Of a stretch of DNA of 64,000 nucleotides, positions 44,901 to 54,002 are shown piece after piece. The DNA is from Myxococcales bacterium (GTDB taxonomy: Bacteria > Myxococcota_A > Polyangia > Fen-1088). The notes beneath the pieces were generated by a model, which searched no databases, was not told where the DNA came from, and was given only the letters and a program-made list of their open reading frames with translations. A program made the position numbers and the translations under genes. Position 1 is the stretch's first letter. The number at the start of each line of letters is the position of its first letter. The stretch is from the NCBI GenBank assembly GCA_022184915.1, contig JAGTJU010000002.1:558001-622000 (forward strand), written 5' to 3'.

Positions 44901-45544
44901 GGTGCGCCTCCCTGGGTGCTGTCGAGGGGCCCCATGACCTCGCCCCGGAACCCCCAGACCTCGCGTGTACCGCCGTAGGGAACCAACACCACCTCGCGGC
45001 TTTGCCCCGGCTCGAAACGCACCGCGGTGCCGGCGGCGATGTCGAGCCGCATGCCGCGTGCGGCGGCGCGGTCGAAGACCAGGGCGGGGTTGGTCTCGGC
45101 GAAGTGGTAGTGCGAGCCCACCTGCACGGGCCGATCCCCCACATTCGAGACGCGCAGCTCGAGGGTCGGGCGTCCCTGGTTCAGTTCGAGCACCGGCTCG
45201 AGTGCCGACGGGCTGACATCACCGGGCACCAAATCACCGCGATCGGGGATGGGGTTGTGCACGGTGACCAGCTTTGTGCCATCGGGGAAGGTGGCCTCCA
45301 CCTGGACCTCCGGGATGAGGTGGGCCACGCCCTCCATGACATCCTCGGCAGCGAGCAGCTGTGTTCCCAGGACCATCAACTCGGCCACGGTCTTTCCATC
45401 GCGGGCGCCCTCGAGGATGGCGGCCGTGATGTAGGCGACGGCCTCGGGGTAGTTGAGCTTGCAGCCGCGGGCCTTGCGCCGCTCGGCGAGCAGGGCGGCG
45501 GTGAAGATGAGGAGTTTGTCTTTCTCCCGGGGTGTCAGATCCAA
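44897..45544 (-). CDS. ureAB: Fused urease gamma-beta subunit UreAB
   Basis: One 215-residue protein contains both small subunits. Residues 1 to about 100 are the gamma subunit ([61 protein letters not shown]). From about 110 the beta subunit follows ([58 protein letters not shown]). Separate ureA and ureB genes are usual; a fused form is known in Helicobacter. The start is a TTG supported by an aggag ribosome site and by the family start pattern xLTPREKDK. No in-frame ATG is near. Confidence 0.95.
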   Translation of the reverse strand: MDLTPREKDKLLIFTAALLAERRKARGCKLNYPEAVAYITAAILEGARDGKTVAELMVLGTQLLAAEDVMEGVAHLIPEVQVEATFPDGTKLVTVHNPIPDRGDLVPGDVSPSALEPVLELNQGRPTLELRVSNVGDRPVQVGSHYHFAETNPALVFDRAAARGMRLDIAAGTAVRFEPGQSREVVLVPYGGTREVWGFRGEVMGPLDSTQGGAP

Positions 45545-45550
45545 GGGGCG

Positions 45551-45556
45551 CTCCTG
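45551..45556 (-). promoter_or_regulatory. Ribosome binding site fixing the TTG start of ureAB
   Basis: The transcript reads caggag followed by six bases and TTG. It decides the ureAB start, since no ATG lies within 100 bases in frame near the conserved N-terminus. Confidence 0.8.
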
Positions 45557-45566
45557 TGTGGCGGGT

Positions 45567-46445
45567 TCAAGTGGCCCAGATGCGGGGGGCCGTGGCCGTT
45601 CGACCAAGCGTCGTGGGGCGAAGCGTATGCCAGGTGCGGATGAAACGCTCGCGCACCTGTGTGGCGTCATCGTCGAGTGCGCGACACACGAGGGTTCCAT
45701 CCACCAAAGTGGCGCTGGTCAAGGCGCGCCCGAAGCGGCCGTGGCACACGGAGCGGGCGGCTTCCAGCCCTTCGGTGCTGGCGGGATGTACGAAGAACGT
45801 GCCCAGGGCGGCGCGTCCTGAGAGCCCCCAGGGCTCCTGAAGCTGTGGCGTGCCGCCCGCGAAGTGGCTGCGCTCTATCAGGCGAGGTTGACCGTCGACA
45901 TAGAGCTCCACGTGGTTGTGAACACTGCCCCGGGCGAAGGCCTCGAGGGCGGCGGGGCGTCCCAAACACAAGATATCCCACGCGGCGGCCCGGGCTCCGC
46001 GTGCAAGGTGAAGACGCGTTTGCAAGTGCGCGTGGGCTTGGTCGAAAGCAATGGTCTCTTGCGGCAGCCACTCGAGCGTGCCCGCCTCACCGACCTGGGC
46101 TTCGACCACCTGGCGCGAGGGCTCGGCAGGGCTGCGATAGATTTTACCTGCCGCGGGCGTGGTCACGAGGGCATGGGCCTCCGGGCCCACCTCGAGTGTC
46201 AGCTCGAGGCTGTCACCTCCCACGAGGCCACCCGGAGGATGCAGGACATAGACGTGGCACACGCCCGGACCCTCGGGGAAAAAAGGCTTTTGCACCCGCA
46301 GGGGGCCTGTGTGCGCACGATGGTCCAGGCGCGTGCGTTCGCCGTCGCGGCGAAACCCTAGCGCCAAGGTGGCTTTCCAGCTGCGCACGGGGGCAGCTTC
46401 TCGCCCCTCGGGGACGGACGGAGACGGCGCGTCGAGGGCGGGCAC
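45567..46445 (-). CDS. ureD: Urease accessory protein UreD
   Basis: A protein of about 292 residues that scaffolds nickel insertion with UreF and UreG. Family features: [48 protein letters not shown], and [10 protein letters not shown]-like end ([13 protein letters not shown]). The start is a GTG one base after the cupin stop (TGA-C-GTG), with no ATG in the right place. It is the second or third gene in the urease operon. Confidence 0.9.
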   Translation of the reverse strand: MPALDAPSPSVPEGREAAPVRSWKATLALGFRRDGERTRLDHRAHTGPLRVQKPFFPEGPGVCHVYVLHPPGGLVGGDSLELTLEVGPEAHALVTTPAAGKIYRSPAEPSRQVVEAQVGEAGTLEWLPQETIAFDQAHAHLQTRLHLARGARAAAWDILCLGRPAALEAFARGSVHNHVELYVDGQPRLIERSHFAGGTPQLQEPWGLSGRAALGTFFVHPASTEGLEAARSVCHGRFGRALTSATLVDGTLVCRALDDDATQVRERFIRTWHTLRPTTLGRTATAPRIWAT

Positions 46446-46446
46446 G

Positions 46447-46830
46447 TCAGTCGTTCCGCGCTTCGCCTTCCACGACGAAACGCACGGGCTTTTCCCAGAT
46501 CGCAAGCACGATGCAGCCGTGGGGGCTGCGCACGTCATGGCGGGTGCCCGGTGCATTGATGGTGAAGGCGCCGCGCTCGTAGGTGCCCCGCTCGTCTTCT
46601 TGTGCCCCCGACAGCACGAGCAAGTACTCCCATCCCGTGTGCTCGTGGCGAGGCACGCTGGCGCCCGGGGCGTAGCGCAGCAGCGCCGCGGCGGGCCCCC
46701 CGTCTTGGCCGCCATGGAGCCGGTGGATGGTCACACCCTCCCGAAACGGCTCCCACGCGAGCCGCTCCGGGTGCTTGCCGAGCGCCATCACGTCGGACGT
46801 GGCGAAGGGGAGGGCAGCTGCTGCGTTCAC
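46447..46830 (-). CDS. Small cupin-domain protein in the urease operon
   Basis: A 127-residue single-domain cupin of the ChrR type. The metal-binding pattern is ASVPRHEHTGWEYLLVLSG and TINAPGTRHDVRSPHGC, with His/Glu ligands in the usual places. Its role may be to bind a metal or a small ligand and act as sensor or stabiliser. It sits eight bases after the biuret-hydrolase gene and one base before ureD, an unusual position inside a urease operon. Confidence 0.85.
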   Translation of the reverse strand: MNAAAALPFATSDVMALGKHPERLAWEPFREGVTIHRLHGGQDGGPAAALLRYAPGASVPRHEHTGWEYLLVLSGAQEDERGTYERGAFTINAPGTRHDVRSPHGCIVLAIWEKPVRFVVEGEARND

Positions 46831-46837
46831 GAGCGCC

Positions 46838-47533
46838 TCACCCCAGCGCCTCGATGAGCGCGCTCGAAGTGCCTACGGCCCCGAAGACCCCGTTTTGCAT
46901 CGTCACCATCTTGAGGGCCGCGGCGTGATTGCCCGCATCGGTGGCGGCGCAGCAGTCGCTCAAGATCAGGCATTCGTAGCCCCGGTCGTTGGCGTCGCGC
47001 ATGGTCGTGTGCACGCAGACATCCGTGGTGATCCCCGTGAGGATGAGATTGTCCACGCCCCGCTGGCGCAAGATGAGATCCAGGTCGGTGGCGTAGAACG
47101 AACCCTTGCCGGGTTTGTCGATCACGGTCTCACCGGGAAGTGGCGCCAGTTCCGGGATGATGTCCCAGCCGGGCTCACCCCGTACGAGCACCCGGCCGCA
47201 GGGGCCCGGGTCGCCGATGCCGATGCCAGAGCCGCCGTGGTCCGTTTGGCGGGAGCGCCAGCGCTTGTTGGCGGGAAGGTCGGAGAGGTCGGGGCGGTGC
47301 CCCTCGCGGGTGTGAAGGATGTGGAAGCCCTGGGCGCGCATCACCTTCAAGAGCCGCTCGAGCGGCGCAATCGGCGCCCGCGTGACCGAAACGTCGTAGC
47401 CGAGCTGGGCGATGTAGCCGCCCTCTCCGCAAAAATCGGTTTGCATATCGATGACGATGAGGGCGGTGTTCTCCGGCCGCAGATCGCCGTTCCAGGGCCA
47501 CTTGTAGGGGGTGGACAACACGTATCGGCTCAT
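46838..47533 (-). CDS. biuH: Biuret amidohydrolase-like cysteine hydrolase
   Basis: A 231-residue hydrolase of the isochorismatase fold. Catalytic residues are Asp29 (VIDMQTDF), Lys140 ([10 protein letters not shown]) and Cys173 ([13 protein letters not shown]). The [19 protein letters not shown] stretch is characteristic of biuret hydrolases. Biuret hydrolysis yields allophanate and ammonia, and the allophanate hydrolase gene lies divergently next to it, which supports this function. It heads the urease operon. A ureidoacrylate-type amidase is an alternative reading. Its paralogue at 38948-39643 is in the other half of the island. Confidence 0.87.
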   Translation of the reverse strand: MSRYVLSTPYKWPWNGDLRPENTALIVIDMQTDFCGEGGYIAQLGYDVSVTRAPIAPLERLLKVMRAQGFHILHTREGHRPDLSDLPANKRWRSRQTDHGGSGIGIGDPGPCGRVLVRGEPGWDIIPELAPLPGETVIDKPGKGSFYATDLDLILRQRGVDNLILTGITTDVCVHTTMRDANDRGYECLILSDCCAATDAGNHAAALKMVTMQNGVFGAVGTSSALIEALG

Positions 47534-47683
47534 CGGGACCCTCTTTTGGACGCTATCACGAAAACCCTTATAGGCCTTGTGATGTTTCGCTCGTGTTGCT
47601 CATCAGGTGCTTGATCGTTAAAAGTCGCGGGGGCGGGACAATCCCTGTGCGCGATCGTTTCCAGCTTCGGCATTGTTCATGTC

Positions 47684-49501
47684 GTGAGCATCGAAGACGC
47701 GCTGACCATCAAGACGCTGCGGGACGGGTACCAACGAGGGCGCTTTACGGTGGCAGAGGTGATGGACCACGTCTGCGGCCTCATCGAGACCGAGCAGGAA
47801 GCCGGTGTGTTCATCGAACGCAGCACCCCCGCCGAGCTCCAGGCGGCCGTCGCCGCGTTGGGCGCCTTCGATCCGGGAAAGCCGCTCTGGGGCATCCCCT
47901 TCGTCGTCAAGGACAACATCGACGTGGCGGGCTTTGCCACCACCGCGGCCTGTGAGGCCTATGCGTACCGCCCCACCCGCAGCGCGCCCGTGGTGGAACG
48001 GCTCCTCGCCGCCGGAGCGATTTGCCTGGGCAAGGCGAATCTGGACCAGTTCGCCACCGGGCTCGTGGGCACGCGCTCGCCCTACGGGGTGCCCCGCAAC
48101 CCCTTTCACCCCGACTACATCGCGGGGGGCTCGAGCTCGGGGTCCGCGGTGGCCGTGGCGCGCGGTTACGCATCTTTTTCCCTGGGCACGGACACGGCAG
48201 GCTCCGGCCGGGTGCCGGCGGCGTTCAACAACATCGTAGGCTGCAAACCCACGCGCGGCATGTTGAGTACCCGCGGGGTGGTGCCCGCTTGTGCGTCGCT
48301 CGATTGCGTTTCGGTGTTTGCGCTCACCGTCGAAGACGCCGCCCTGGTGACCGAACTTGCGGCGGGGGGGGATCCCGAGTGGTCCCTCTGTCATCCCGAG
48401 GCTTCGACATGGCGGGTGCGGCCCGTGTTCGAGCCCAGGGCCGTCAGGCTGGGTGTGCCCCGCGCGGGGCAGCTCGCGTTCTTCGGCGACCAGGCGGCGG
48501 AAAAGGCGTTCGAGGCCGCGTGCCAAACGGCAAGCGCGCTCGGCCATCTCCTGGTGCCCATTGACATGACGCCCTTCTTCTCGGCTGCCGCGTTGCTCTA
48601 CAAAGGGGCTTTCGTTGCCCAGCGGCTGGAAGCATCGCGTTCCGTGCTGGATGTGGCGCCCGGCGCGCTCGACCCCACCGTACGAACCATCCTCGAAGGC
48701 GCACGCAGCGTGAATGCCGCCGACGTTTTTGCCAGTGACCGGCGTCTTCAGGCGCTTCGCCTCGAAGCCGATCGGGTGATCGGCCACGTGGATGCTTTGC
48801 TCCTGCCCACGGCACCCACGCTCTACCGGCGGGAGGAGGTGGCCGCCGATCCGGTCGGGACGAACAGCCGCCTCGGCACGTACACCAACTTCGTCAACCT
48901 TCTGGACCTCGCGGCCATGGCCGTGCCTGCGGGCTTTACGAGCGAGGGTCTGCCGTTTGGCGTGACCTTCATGGCGAAAGCCGGACATGATCACGTCCTG
49001 GCCGCGTTGGCGGCGCGCCTGCACGAAGCCACGGGCCTGCCGCTCGGGACCACGCAAACGCCTGTGCCCGTCATGCCGCCCGCAAACTTCACGAAGGCGG
49101 ACGCGGGATGGAGCCCGCTCGTGGTGGTGGGGGCCCATAGACAAGGCGGGGCCTTGAACCACGAACTCGTGTCTCGGGAGGCGCTGCTCATCGAGCGAAC
49201 AGCCACGGCGCCGGTCTACCGCTTGTACGCGCTCGCCGGTCCTGGCGTGCCCCGGCCCGGGTTGATTCGGGTGGCTGCGGACGGGGTGGCCATCGAAGCC
49301 GAGGTGTGGGCCATGCCGCAGCGCCACCTGGGTAGCTTCCTGTCGGGCGTCCCGGCGCCGCTCGGACTTGGGCGTGTCCAGATGAGTGATGGGCGTTCGT
49401 TGACGGGCTTTGTTTGCGAAGGCGTAGCGGCGCAGGGAGCCGAAGACGTCTCGCGTTTTGGCAGCTGGCAGCGCTACGTGGCGGCACGACACGAACCGTG
49501 A
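47684..49501 (+). CDS. atzF: Allophanate hydrolase AtzF
   Basis: A 605-residue enzyme that splits allophanate to CO2 and ammonia. The amidase Ser-cisSer-Lys triad is Lys76 (VVKDNIDV), Ser150 (GGSSSGSA) and Ser174 (DTAGSGRVPAA). The C-terminal 130 residues form the extra domain of AtzF proteins (LVVVGAHRQGGALNHEL, EVWAMPQRHLGSFL, GFVCEG). It begins at a GTG. It diverges from the biuret-hydrolase gene, so both share a 150-base promoter region. Biuret to allophanate to ammonia would be completed here, with urease dealing with urea. Confidence 0.95.
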   Translation: MSIEDALTIKTLRDGYQRGRFTVAEVMDHVCGLIETEQEAGVFIERSTPAELQAAVAALGAFDPGKPLWGIPFVVKDNIDVAGFATTAACEAYAYRPTRSAPVVERLLAAGAICLGKANLDQFATGLVGTRSPYGVPRNPFHPDYIAGGSSSGSAVAVARGYASFSLGTDTAGSGRVPAAFNNIVGCKPTRGMLSTRGVVPACASLDCVSVFALTVEDAALVTELAAGGDPEWSLCHPEASTWRVRPVFEPRAVRLGVPRAGQLAFFGDQAAEKAFEAACQTASALGHLLVPIDMTPFFSAAALLYKGAFVAQRLEASRSVLDVAPGALDPTVRTILEGARSVNAADVFASDRRLQALRLEADRVIGHVDALLLPTAPTLYRREEVAADPVGTNSRLGTYTNFVNLLDLAAMAVPAGFTSEGLPFGVTFMAKAGHDHVLAALAARLHEATGLPLGTTQTPVPVMPPANFTKADAGWSPLVVVGAHRQGGALNHELVSREALLIERTATAPVYRLYALAGPGVPRPGLIRVAADGVAIEAEVWAMPQRHLGSFLSGVPAPLGLGRVQMSDGRSLTGFVCEGVAAQGAEDVSRFGSWQRYVAARHEP

Positions 49502-49622
49502 GGTCTGTTTACGAATGTTTCATGGACGCGTCATCCGCTGGTTACGTGGCGTGGGTAATGTGCCCTCGACGGTTCCGCTGTGTTTCCGAATCGAGGGTTT
49601 GGAGCAGGCAACGCGCTGAGAA

Positions 49623-49634
49623 CCGTCATGACGG
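49623..49634. repeat. 12-bp perfect palindrome upstream of the second urtA
   Basis: ccgtcatgacgg reads the same on both strands and lies about 90 bases before the urtA start. A regulator-binding site is possible. Confidence 0.35.
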
Positions 49635-49725
49635 CCGGCTGCGTTGACGGCTGGGCCCACCTGGCGTGGCGAGAGTTCGCCGCACCCAGAGTGTGTCGTT
49701 CAGAAGAGGGAAGGAAACGAAAGAG

Positions 49726-51123
49726 ATGATCACTGAAACCACAAAGCTGACCTTTGGGGCCGGGAAGTCGGGGAGCAAGGCGTCGGCATTCATGGCGGCC
49801 TGTGTCTTTGCGCTGGTAGGGTGCCAGAAGCAGGCGGAGACGCCTACACCCGCTGCCCCCCCGCCGCCCGCTGCCGAGCCCGTGGAGGACAAGACGGGGC
49901 CCATCAAGGTGGGCATTCTGCACTCGTTGTCGGGCACCATGGCCATCAGCGAAACGTCGCTCAAGGACGTGGCGCTCATGGCGATCGACGAGATCAACGA
50001 GGCTGGCGGTCTGCTCGGGCGCAAGGTTGAGCCCGTGGTGGTCGACCCGGCATCGAACTGGCCGCTCTTTGCGGAGAAGGCCCGTGAGCTCATTCAGAAA
50101 GAAAAAGTCGCCGTAACCTTCGGCTGCTGGACCTCGGTGTCGCGCAAGTCGGTGCTGCCGGTCTTCGAGGAGCTCAACGGTCTTTTGTTCTACCCGGTTC
50201 AGTACGAAGGCGAAGAGTCGTCGTTCAACGTGTTCTACACGGGCGCCGCGCCCAATCAGCAGGCGATCCCGGCCGTGGAGTACCTCATGAGCAAGCAGGG
50301 CGGCGGCGCCAAGCGCTTCGTGTTGCTCGGGACGGACTACGTCTACCCGCGCACCACCAACAAGATCTTGCGCTACTTCCTGCACGAAAAGGGCATCTCC
50401 GACGACGACATCATGGAGACCTACACGCCCTTCGGTCACAGCGACTACCAGACCATCGTGGCCGACATCAAGAAGTTCGCTTCGGCGAAGCGGACCGCCG
50501 TGGTCTCCACCATCAATGGCGACTCGAACGTGCCCTTCTACAAAGAGCTCGGGAACCAGGGCTTGAAGGCCGAGGACGTCCCTGTGGTTGCCTTCTCCGT
50601 GGGTGAAGAAGAGCTGCGCGGTGTGGACACGAAGCCTCTGGTGGGTCACCTGGCCGCCTGGAACTACTTCATGTCCATCGACACGCCCGAGAACAAGGCA
50701 TTCATCGACAAGTGGATGGCCTACGTGAAGAAGAACAACCTGACGGGCGGCGACGCGCGCGTCACCAACGACCCGATGGAAGCAACTTATATCGGCATCA
50801 AGATGTGGGCCGCCGCTGTCGAGCAAGCCCAGACCACCGACGTGGACGCCGTTCGTCAGGCGATCGGCTACCAGAAGGTGAAGGCTCCTTCTGGCTTCGA
50901 GATCCAGATGGACGCCAAGAACCACCACCTGCACAAGCCCGTCTTCATCGGCGAGATCCGCGCTGACGGTCAGTTCAACGTGGTGTGGAAGACCGACGGC
51001 CCCATCCGTGCGCAGGCCTGGAGCCCCTTCATTCCTGAAAGCGCCAAGAAGGTGGCCGACTGGACCTACCCCTGGGTCTGCGGCAACTGCGAAAAGCCCA
51101 AGTTCTCTGCGATGGCCGAGTGA
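49726..51123 (+). CDS. urtA: Urea ABC transporter substrate-binding lipoprotein UrtA
   Basis: A 465-residue binding protein, lipid-anchored (signal ending FALVGC) with a Pro/Ala linker. The ligand domain has HSLSGTMAISETSLKDVAL, AIDEINEAGGLLGRKV, FGCWTSVSRKSVLPVFEELN, DYVYPRTTNKILRY and HHLHKPVFIGEI, all typical of urea-binding UrtA. It differs from the paralogue at 30523 in the ligand region and the lipid anchor. It starts the second full importer operon. The start at MITETTK has a purine-rich ribosome site. Confidence 0.93.
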   Translation: MITETTKLTFGAGKSGSKASAFMAACVFALVGCQKQAETPTPAAPPPPAAEPVEDKTGPIKVGILHSLSGTMAISETSLKDVALMAIDEINEAGGLLGRKVEPVVVDPASNWPLFAEKARELIQKEKVAVTFGCWTSVSRKSVLPVFEELNGLLFYPVQYEGEESSFNVFYTGAAPNQQAIPAVEYLMSKQGGGAKRFVLLGTDYVYPRTTNKILRYFLHEKGISDDDIMETYTPFGHSDYQTIVADIKKFASAKRTAVVSTINGDSNVPFYKELGNQGLKAEDVPVVAFSVGEEELRGVDTKPLVGHLAAWNYFMSIDTPENKAFIDKWMAYVKKNNLTGGDARVTNDPMEATYIGIKMWAAAVEQAQTTDVDAVRQAIGYQKVKAPSGFEIQMDAKNHHLHKPVFIGEIRADGQFNVVWKTDGPIRAQAWSPFIPESAKKVADWTYPWVCGNCEKPKFSAMAE

Positions 51124-51171
51124 GGACCTTCGGGTCTCGCAGACCGTAAAGGCCGATGGGGTTCGAGCCAG

Positions 51172-52845
51172 GTGATGACGAAGAGAGGAGCGCTCGTGAG
51201 GGAACGACCTACAGGATTGGGATCTCTGGTGAGGCTGGTGGTGTGGGGCGTTCTGTCAGTGAGCGTGTGCCTCTGCGTCCCTGGCTCGAGCCTGGCGGCG
51301 CAGACCGACCCTGCCGAGCTCCGCAAAGCTCTGGCGGGGTTGGCAAGTCCCGACGCTGATGCCGTGGAGGCTGCGGCGGAGCGGCTGGTCCAGCAGGCGG
51401 ATCCCCGCTTGCTGCCTGGGCTCGAAGCGCTCGAGCTCGACCAGCTCTACGCCGATGGCCAGGGGCAGGTGTTCATCCGGCGCAAGGACCGCGTCGCGCG
51501 CGATGCGCTGACGGCGGCTCCCGTCGAGGCCACGGGGCTCACCCCGGTCCGCATGACAAACCAGCTGAGGCGCGGCTTATTGCCCCTCCTGGCCAGGCTC
51601 AGGCTCGACGCCCCCGATCCCGCAACGAGGCGGGCGGCCGTGGACGAGCTCATCAAGCGCGGCGCCGCCGAGGACGCGGCCCTGCTGCGCGTGAGGTTGA
51701 CGAAGGAATCAGAAGAGTCGATCCGCCGGGCGCTCGAAATGGCCGTTGCAAAGGCCGACCTGGGTGCCGCAGATCCCAAGCTGCGTCTGGAGGCGCTCGC
51801 GTTCCTCGAACGCAAGGGAGACCCTGCGAGCCGCGCCGACGTGGCGGCCTTGGCGCGAACGGCAGAGACCGGGGGTGACCCCGATCCCGAGGTGCGGGCC
51901 CGCGCCGTCTCGACCTTGAAGGCCATCGAGAGGCGCCAGGAGATGACCCGCTTTGGTGGTCACCTCATCCACGGGGTCAGTTTGGCGAGCGTGCTCCTGC
52001 TGGCGGCTCTCGGCCTGGCGATCACCTTCGGGCTCATGGGTGTCATCAACATGGCCCATGGCGAGATGCTCATGTTGGGTGCGTACACGACGTACGCCGT
52101 TCAGGTGGGGTTCGGCAAGCTCTTCCCCTCCGTGGCCGGCTTGTACTTGGTGGCGGCGGTGCCTCTGGCGTTCGTCGTAGCCGCCACGGTGGGCTTCATC
52201 CTGGAGCGCTCCGTGATTCGCTTTCTTTATGGCCGCCCCCTGGAAACGCTGCTTGCGACCTGGGGGATCAGTCTCATCCTCATCCAAACGGTGCGACTCA
52301 TTTTCGGCGCTCAGAACGTGGCGGTGGCCTCTCCCGACTACCTGGCGGGCGGCGTGAACCTCATGGAGGGACTGGTTCTGCCCTGGAGCCGCATCGCGGT
52401 GGCCGTGTTCGCGGCCGTGGTGACGCTGGCCGTGTGGCTCATCTTGCAAAAGACGCCTCTGGGTCTTCAAGTGCGGGCCATCTCGCAAAACCGCCCGATG
52501 GCCGCTTGCCTGGGCGTGCGAACCGGGCGGGTGGACTCGCAGATCTTCGCGCTCGGCTCGGGCATCGCAGGGCTCGGGGGCGTGGCGCTGTCGCAGCTTG
52601 GCAACGTGGGCCCTGAGTTGGGGCAAACCTACGTGATCGACTCGTTCATGATCGTCGTGCTCGGGGGCGTGGGCCGCTTGATGGGCACCATCGCGTCTTC
52701 GCTCGGCCTCGGCATGATCAACAAGCTGCTCGAGCCGCTTTCGGGGGCGGTGATGGGCAAGATCGTCGTGCTCGGCATCATCATCCTGTTCATCCAGAGG
52801 CGGCCTCAAGGCATGTTCGCCCTCAAGGGCCGGGTGGAGGCATGA
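51172..52845 (+). CDS. urtB: Urea ABC transporter permease UrtB (long form)
   Basis: A 557-residue permease. A signal-like segment (RLVVWGVLSVSVCLCV) is followed by about 220 residues of periplasmic helical repeats (HEAT-like: PELRKALAGL-type and LRLEALAFLERKGD-type helices). The C-terminal 300 residues are the LivH-like membrane domain (GLAITFGLMGVINMAHGEML). Long UrtB proteins of this kind occur in urea importers; the first operon has a short one. It overlaps urtC by four bases. Confidence 0.92.
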   Translation: MMTKRGALVRERPTGLGSLVRLVVWGVLSVSVCLCVPGSSLAAQTDPAELRKALAGLASPDADAVEAAAERLVQQADPRLLPGLEALELDQLYADGQGQVFIRRKDRVARDALTAAPVEATGLTPVRMTNQLRRGLLPLLARLRLDAPDPATRRAAVDELIKRGAAEDAALLRVRLTKESEESIRRALEMAVAKADLGAADPKLRLEALAFLERKGDPASRADVAALARTAETGGDPDPEVRARAVSTLKAIERRQEMTRFGGHLIHGVSLASVLLLAALGLAITFGLMGVINMAHGEMLMLGAYTTYAVQVGFGKLFPSVAGLYLVAAVPLAFVVAATVGFILERSVIRFLYGRPLETLLATWGISLILIQTVRLIFGAQNVAVASPDYLAGGVNLMEGLVLPWSRIAVAVFAAVVTLAVWLILQKTPLGLQVRAISQNRPMAACLGVRTGRVDSQIFALGSGIAGLGGVALSQLGNVGPELGQTYVIDSFMIVVLGGVGRLMGTIASSLGLGMINKLLEPLSGAVMGKIVVLGIIILFIQRRPQGMFALKGRVEA

Positions 52846-54002
52846 AGATGGGCGGCATGTTGGGCTCCCTGCGCAGCGTGGGGCTTCGTATTCACGGGCC
52901 GCGCGTTTGGCTCGCGCTCTTTGCGGCCTTGGCGGTGGCGATCGCGTTGCCTGCGGCAGGCGCCTTGCCACCGCACATGGTGCCCCTCGTGGGCAAGTTC
53001 TTCTGCTACGCGATCGCGGCCCTGGCCATGGATCTGGTCTGGGGCTTTGCAGGCATCCTGAGCCTGGGGCACGGCGTCTTTTTTGCGCTCGGTGGCTATG
53101 CCATGGGCATGAACCTCATGCGCTCGATGAAGGGTGAGGGGGTCTACAGGAGCGATCTTCCCGACTTCATGGTGTTCCTCGACTGGAAGGAACTGCCGTT
53201 TACCTGGTACGGCTTCGAGAGTTTCCCCTTCGCCGTGTTCATGGCCCTGGCCGTTCCGGGGCTCTTGGCCTTCCTCTTCGGCTTTCTCACCTTCCGCTCG
53301 AAGATCAAGGGTGTTTACTTTTCGATCGTCACCCAGGCGCTGACCTACGCGGCGATGCTCCTGTTTTTCCAGAACGCCACCGGGTTCGGTGGCAACAACG
53401 GCCTCACGGACTTCAAGCGCATCGCCGGTTTTTCCCTCCAGGACCCCGCCACCAAGGTGGGGCTCTACATCGTCTCGGCGGTGGCGTTGCTGGGCACCTA
53501 CCTGCTCAGCCGTTTCCTCGTGACCAGCCGGCTTGGCCGGGTTTTGACGGCGGTTCGTGACGCCGAGTTGAAGACGCGGTTTTGCGGCTACGAGTCGACA
53601 CACTACAAGCTCTTCGTCTGGACGCTCTCGGCCTGCCTCGCGGGCCTGGCGGGGGCGCTCTACGTGCCGCAAGTGGGCATCATCAATCCCAGCGAGATGC
53701 AGCCCTCGAACTCGATCGAGATGGCCATCTGGGTGGCGGTGGGGGGGCGTGGAACCCTGAGCGGCGCGGTTTTGGGGGCGTTCCTGGTCAACGGCGGGAA
53801 GAGCTGGCTCACGGGGGCCTTCCCCGAGCTTTGGCTCTTCGTACTGGGAGGGCTCTTCGTGGCGGTCACCTTGTTCTTTCCGGGAGGCGTTCACAGTTTG
53901 ATTCGCAAGGCCGCGGAACGGCTGCGCCACAAGCCTCGGCCTCGCAAACAACCCGAGCCGCCCACGCCGGTTTCGGAAGCCATGCCGGGAGGTGTTTCAT
54001 GA
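52842..54002 (+). CDS. urtC: Urea ABC transporter permease UrtC
   Basis: A 386-residue LivM-type permease: WGFAGILSLGHGVFFALGGYA, GVYFSIVTQALTYAAML, GFGGNNGLTDFKRI, AVRDAELKTRFCGYES and SIEMAIWVAVGGRGTL. The gene starts at an ATGA overlap with urtB and ends at an ATGA overlap with urtD. Confidence 0.93.
   Translation: MKMGGMLGSLRSVGLRIHGPRVWLALFAALAVAIALPAAGALPPHMVPLVGKFFCYAIAALAMDLVWGFAGILSLGHGVFFALGGYAMGMNLMRSMKGEGVYRSDLPDFMVFLDWKELPFTWYGFESFPFAVFMALAVPGLLAFLFGFLTFRSKIKGVYFSIVTQALTYAAMLLFFQNATGFGGNNGLTDFKRIAGFSLQDPATKVGLYIVSAVALLGTYLLSRFLVTSRLGRVLTAVRDAELKTRFCGYESTHYKLFVWTLSACLAGLAGALYVPQVGIINPSEMQPSNSIEMAIWVAVGGRGTLSGAVLGAFLVNGGKSWLTGAFPELWLFVLGGLFVAVTLFFPGGVHSLIRKAAERLRHKPRPRKQPEPPTPVSEAMPGGVS

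Noticed and set aside
42234-44978. A 914-codon plus-strand frame across the urease genes
   Set aside because: It is the reverse shadow of ureF, ureE and ureC, whose motifs are unambiguous.
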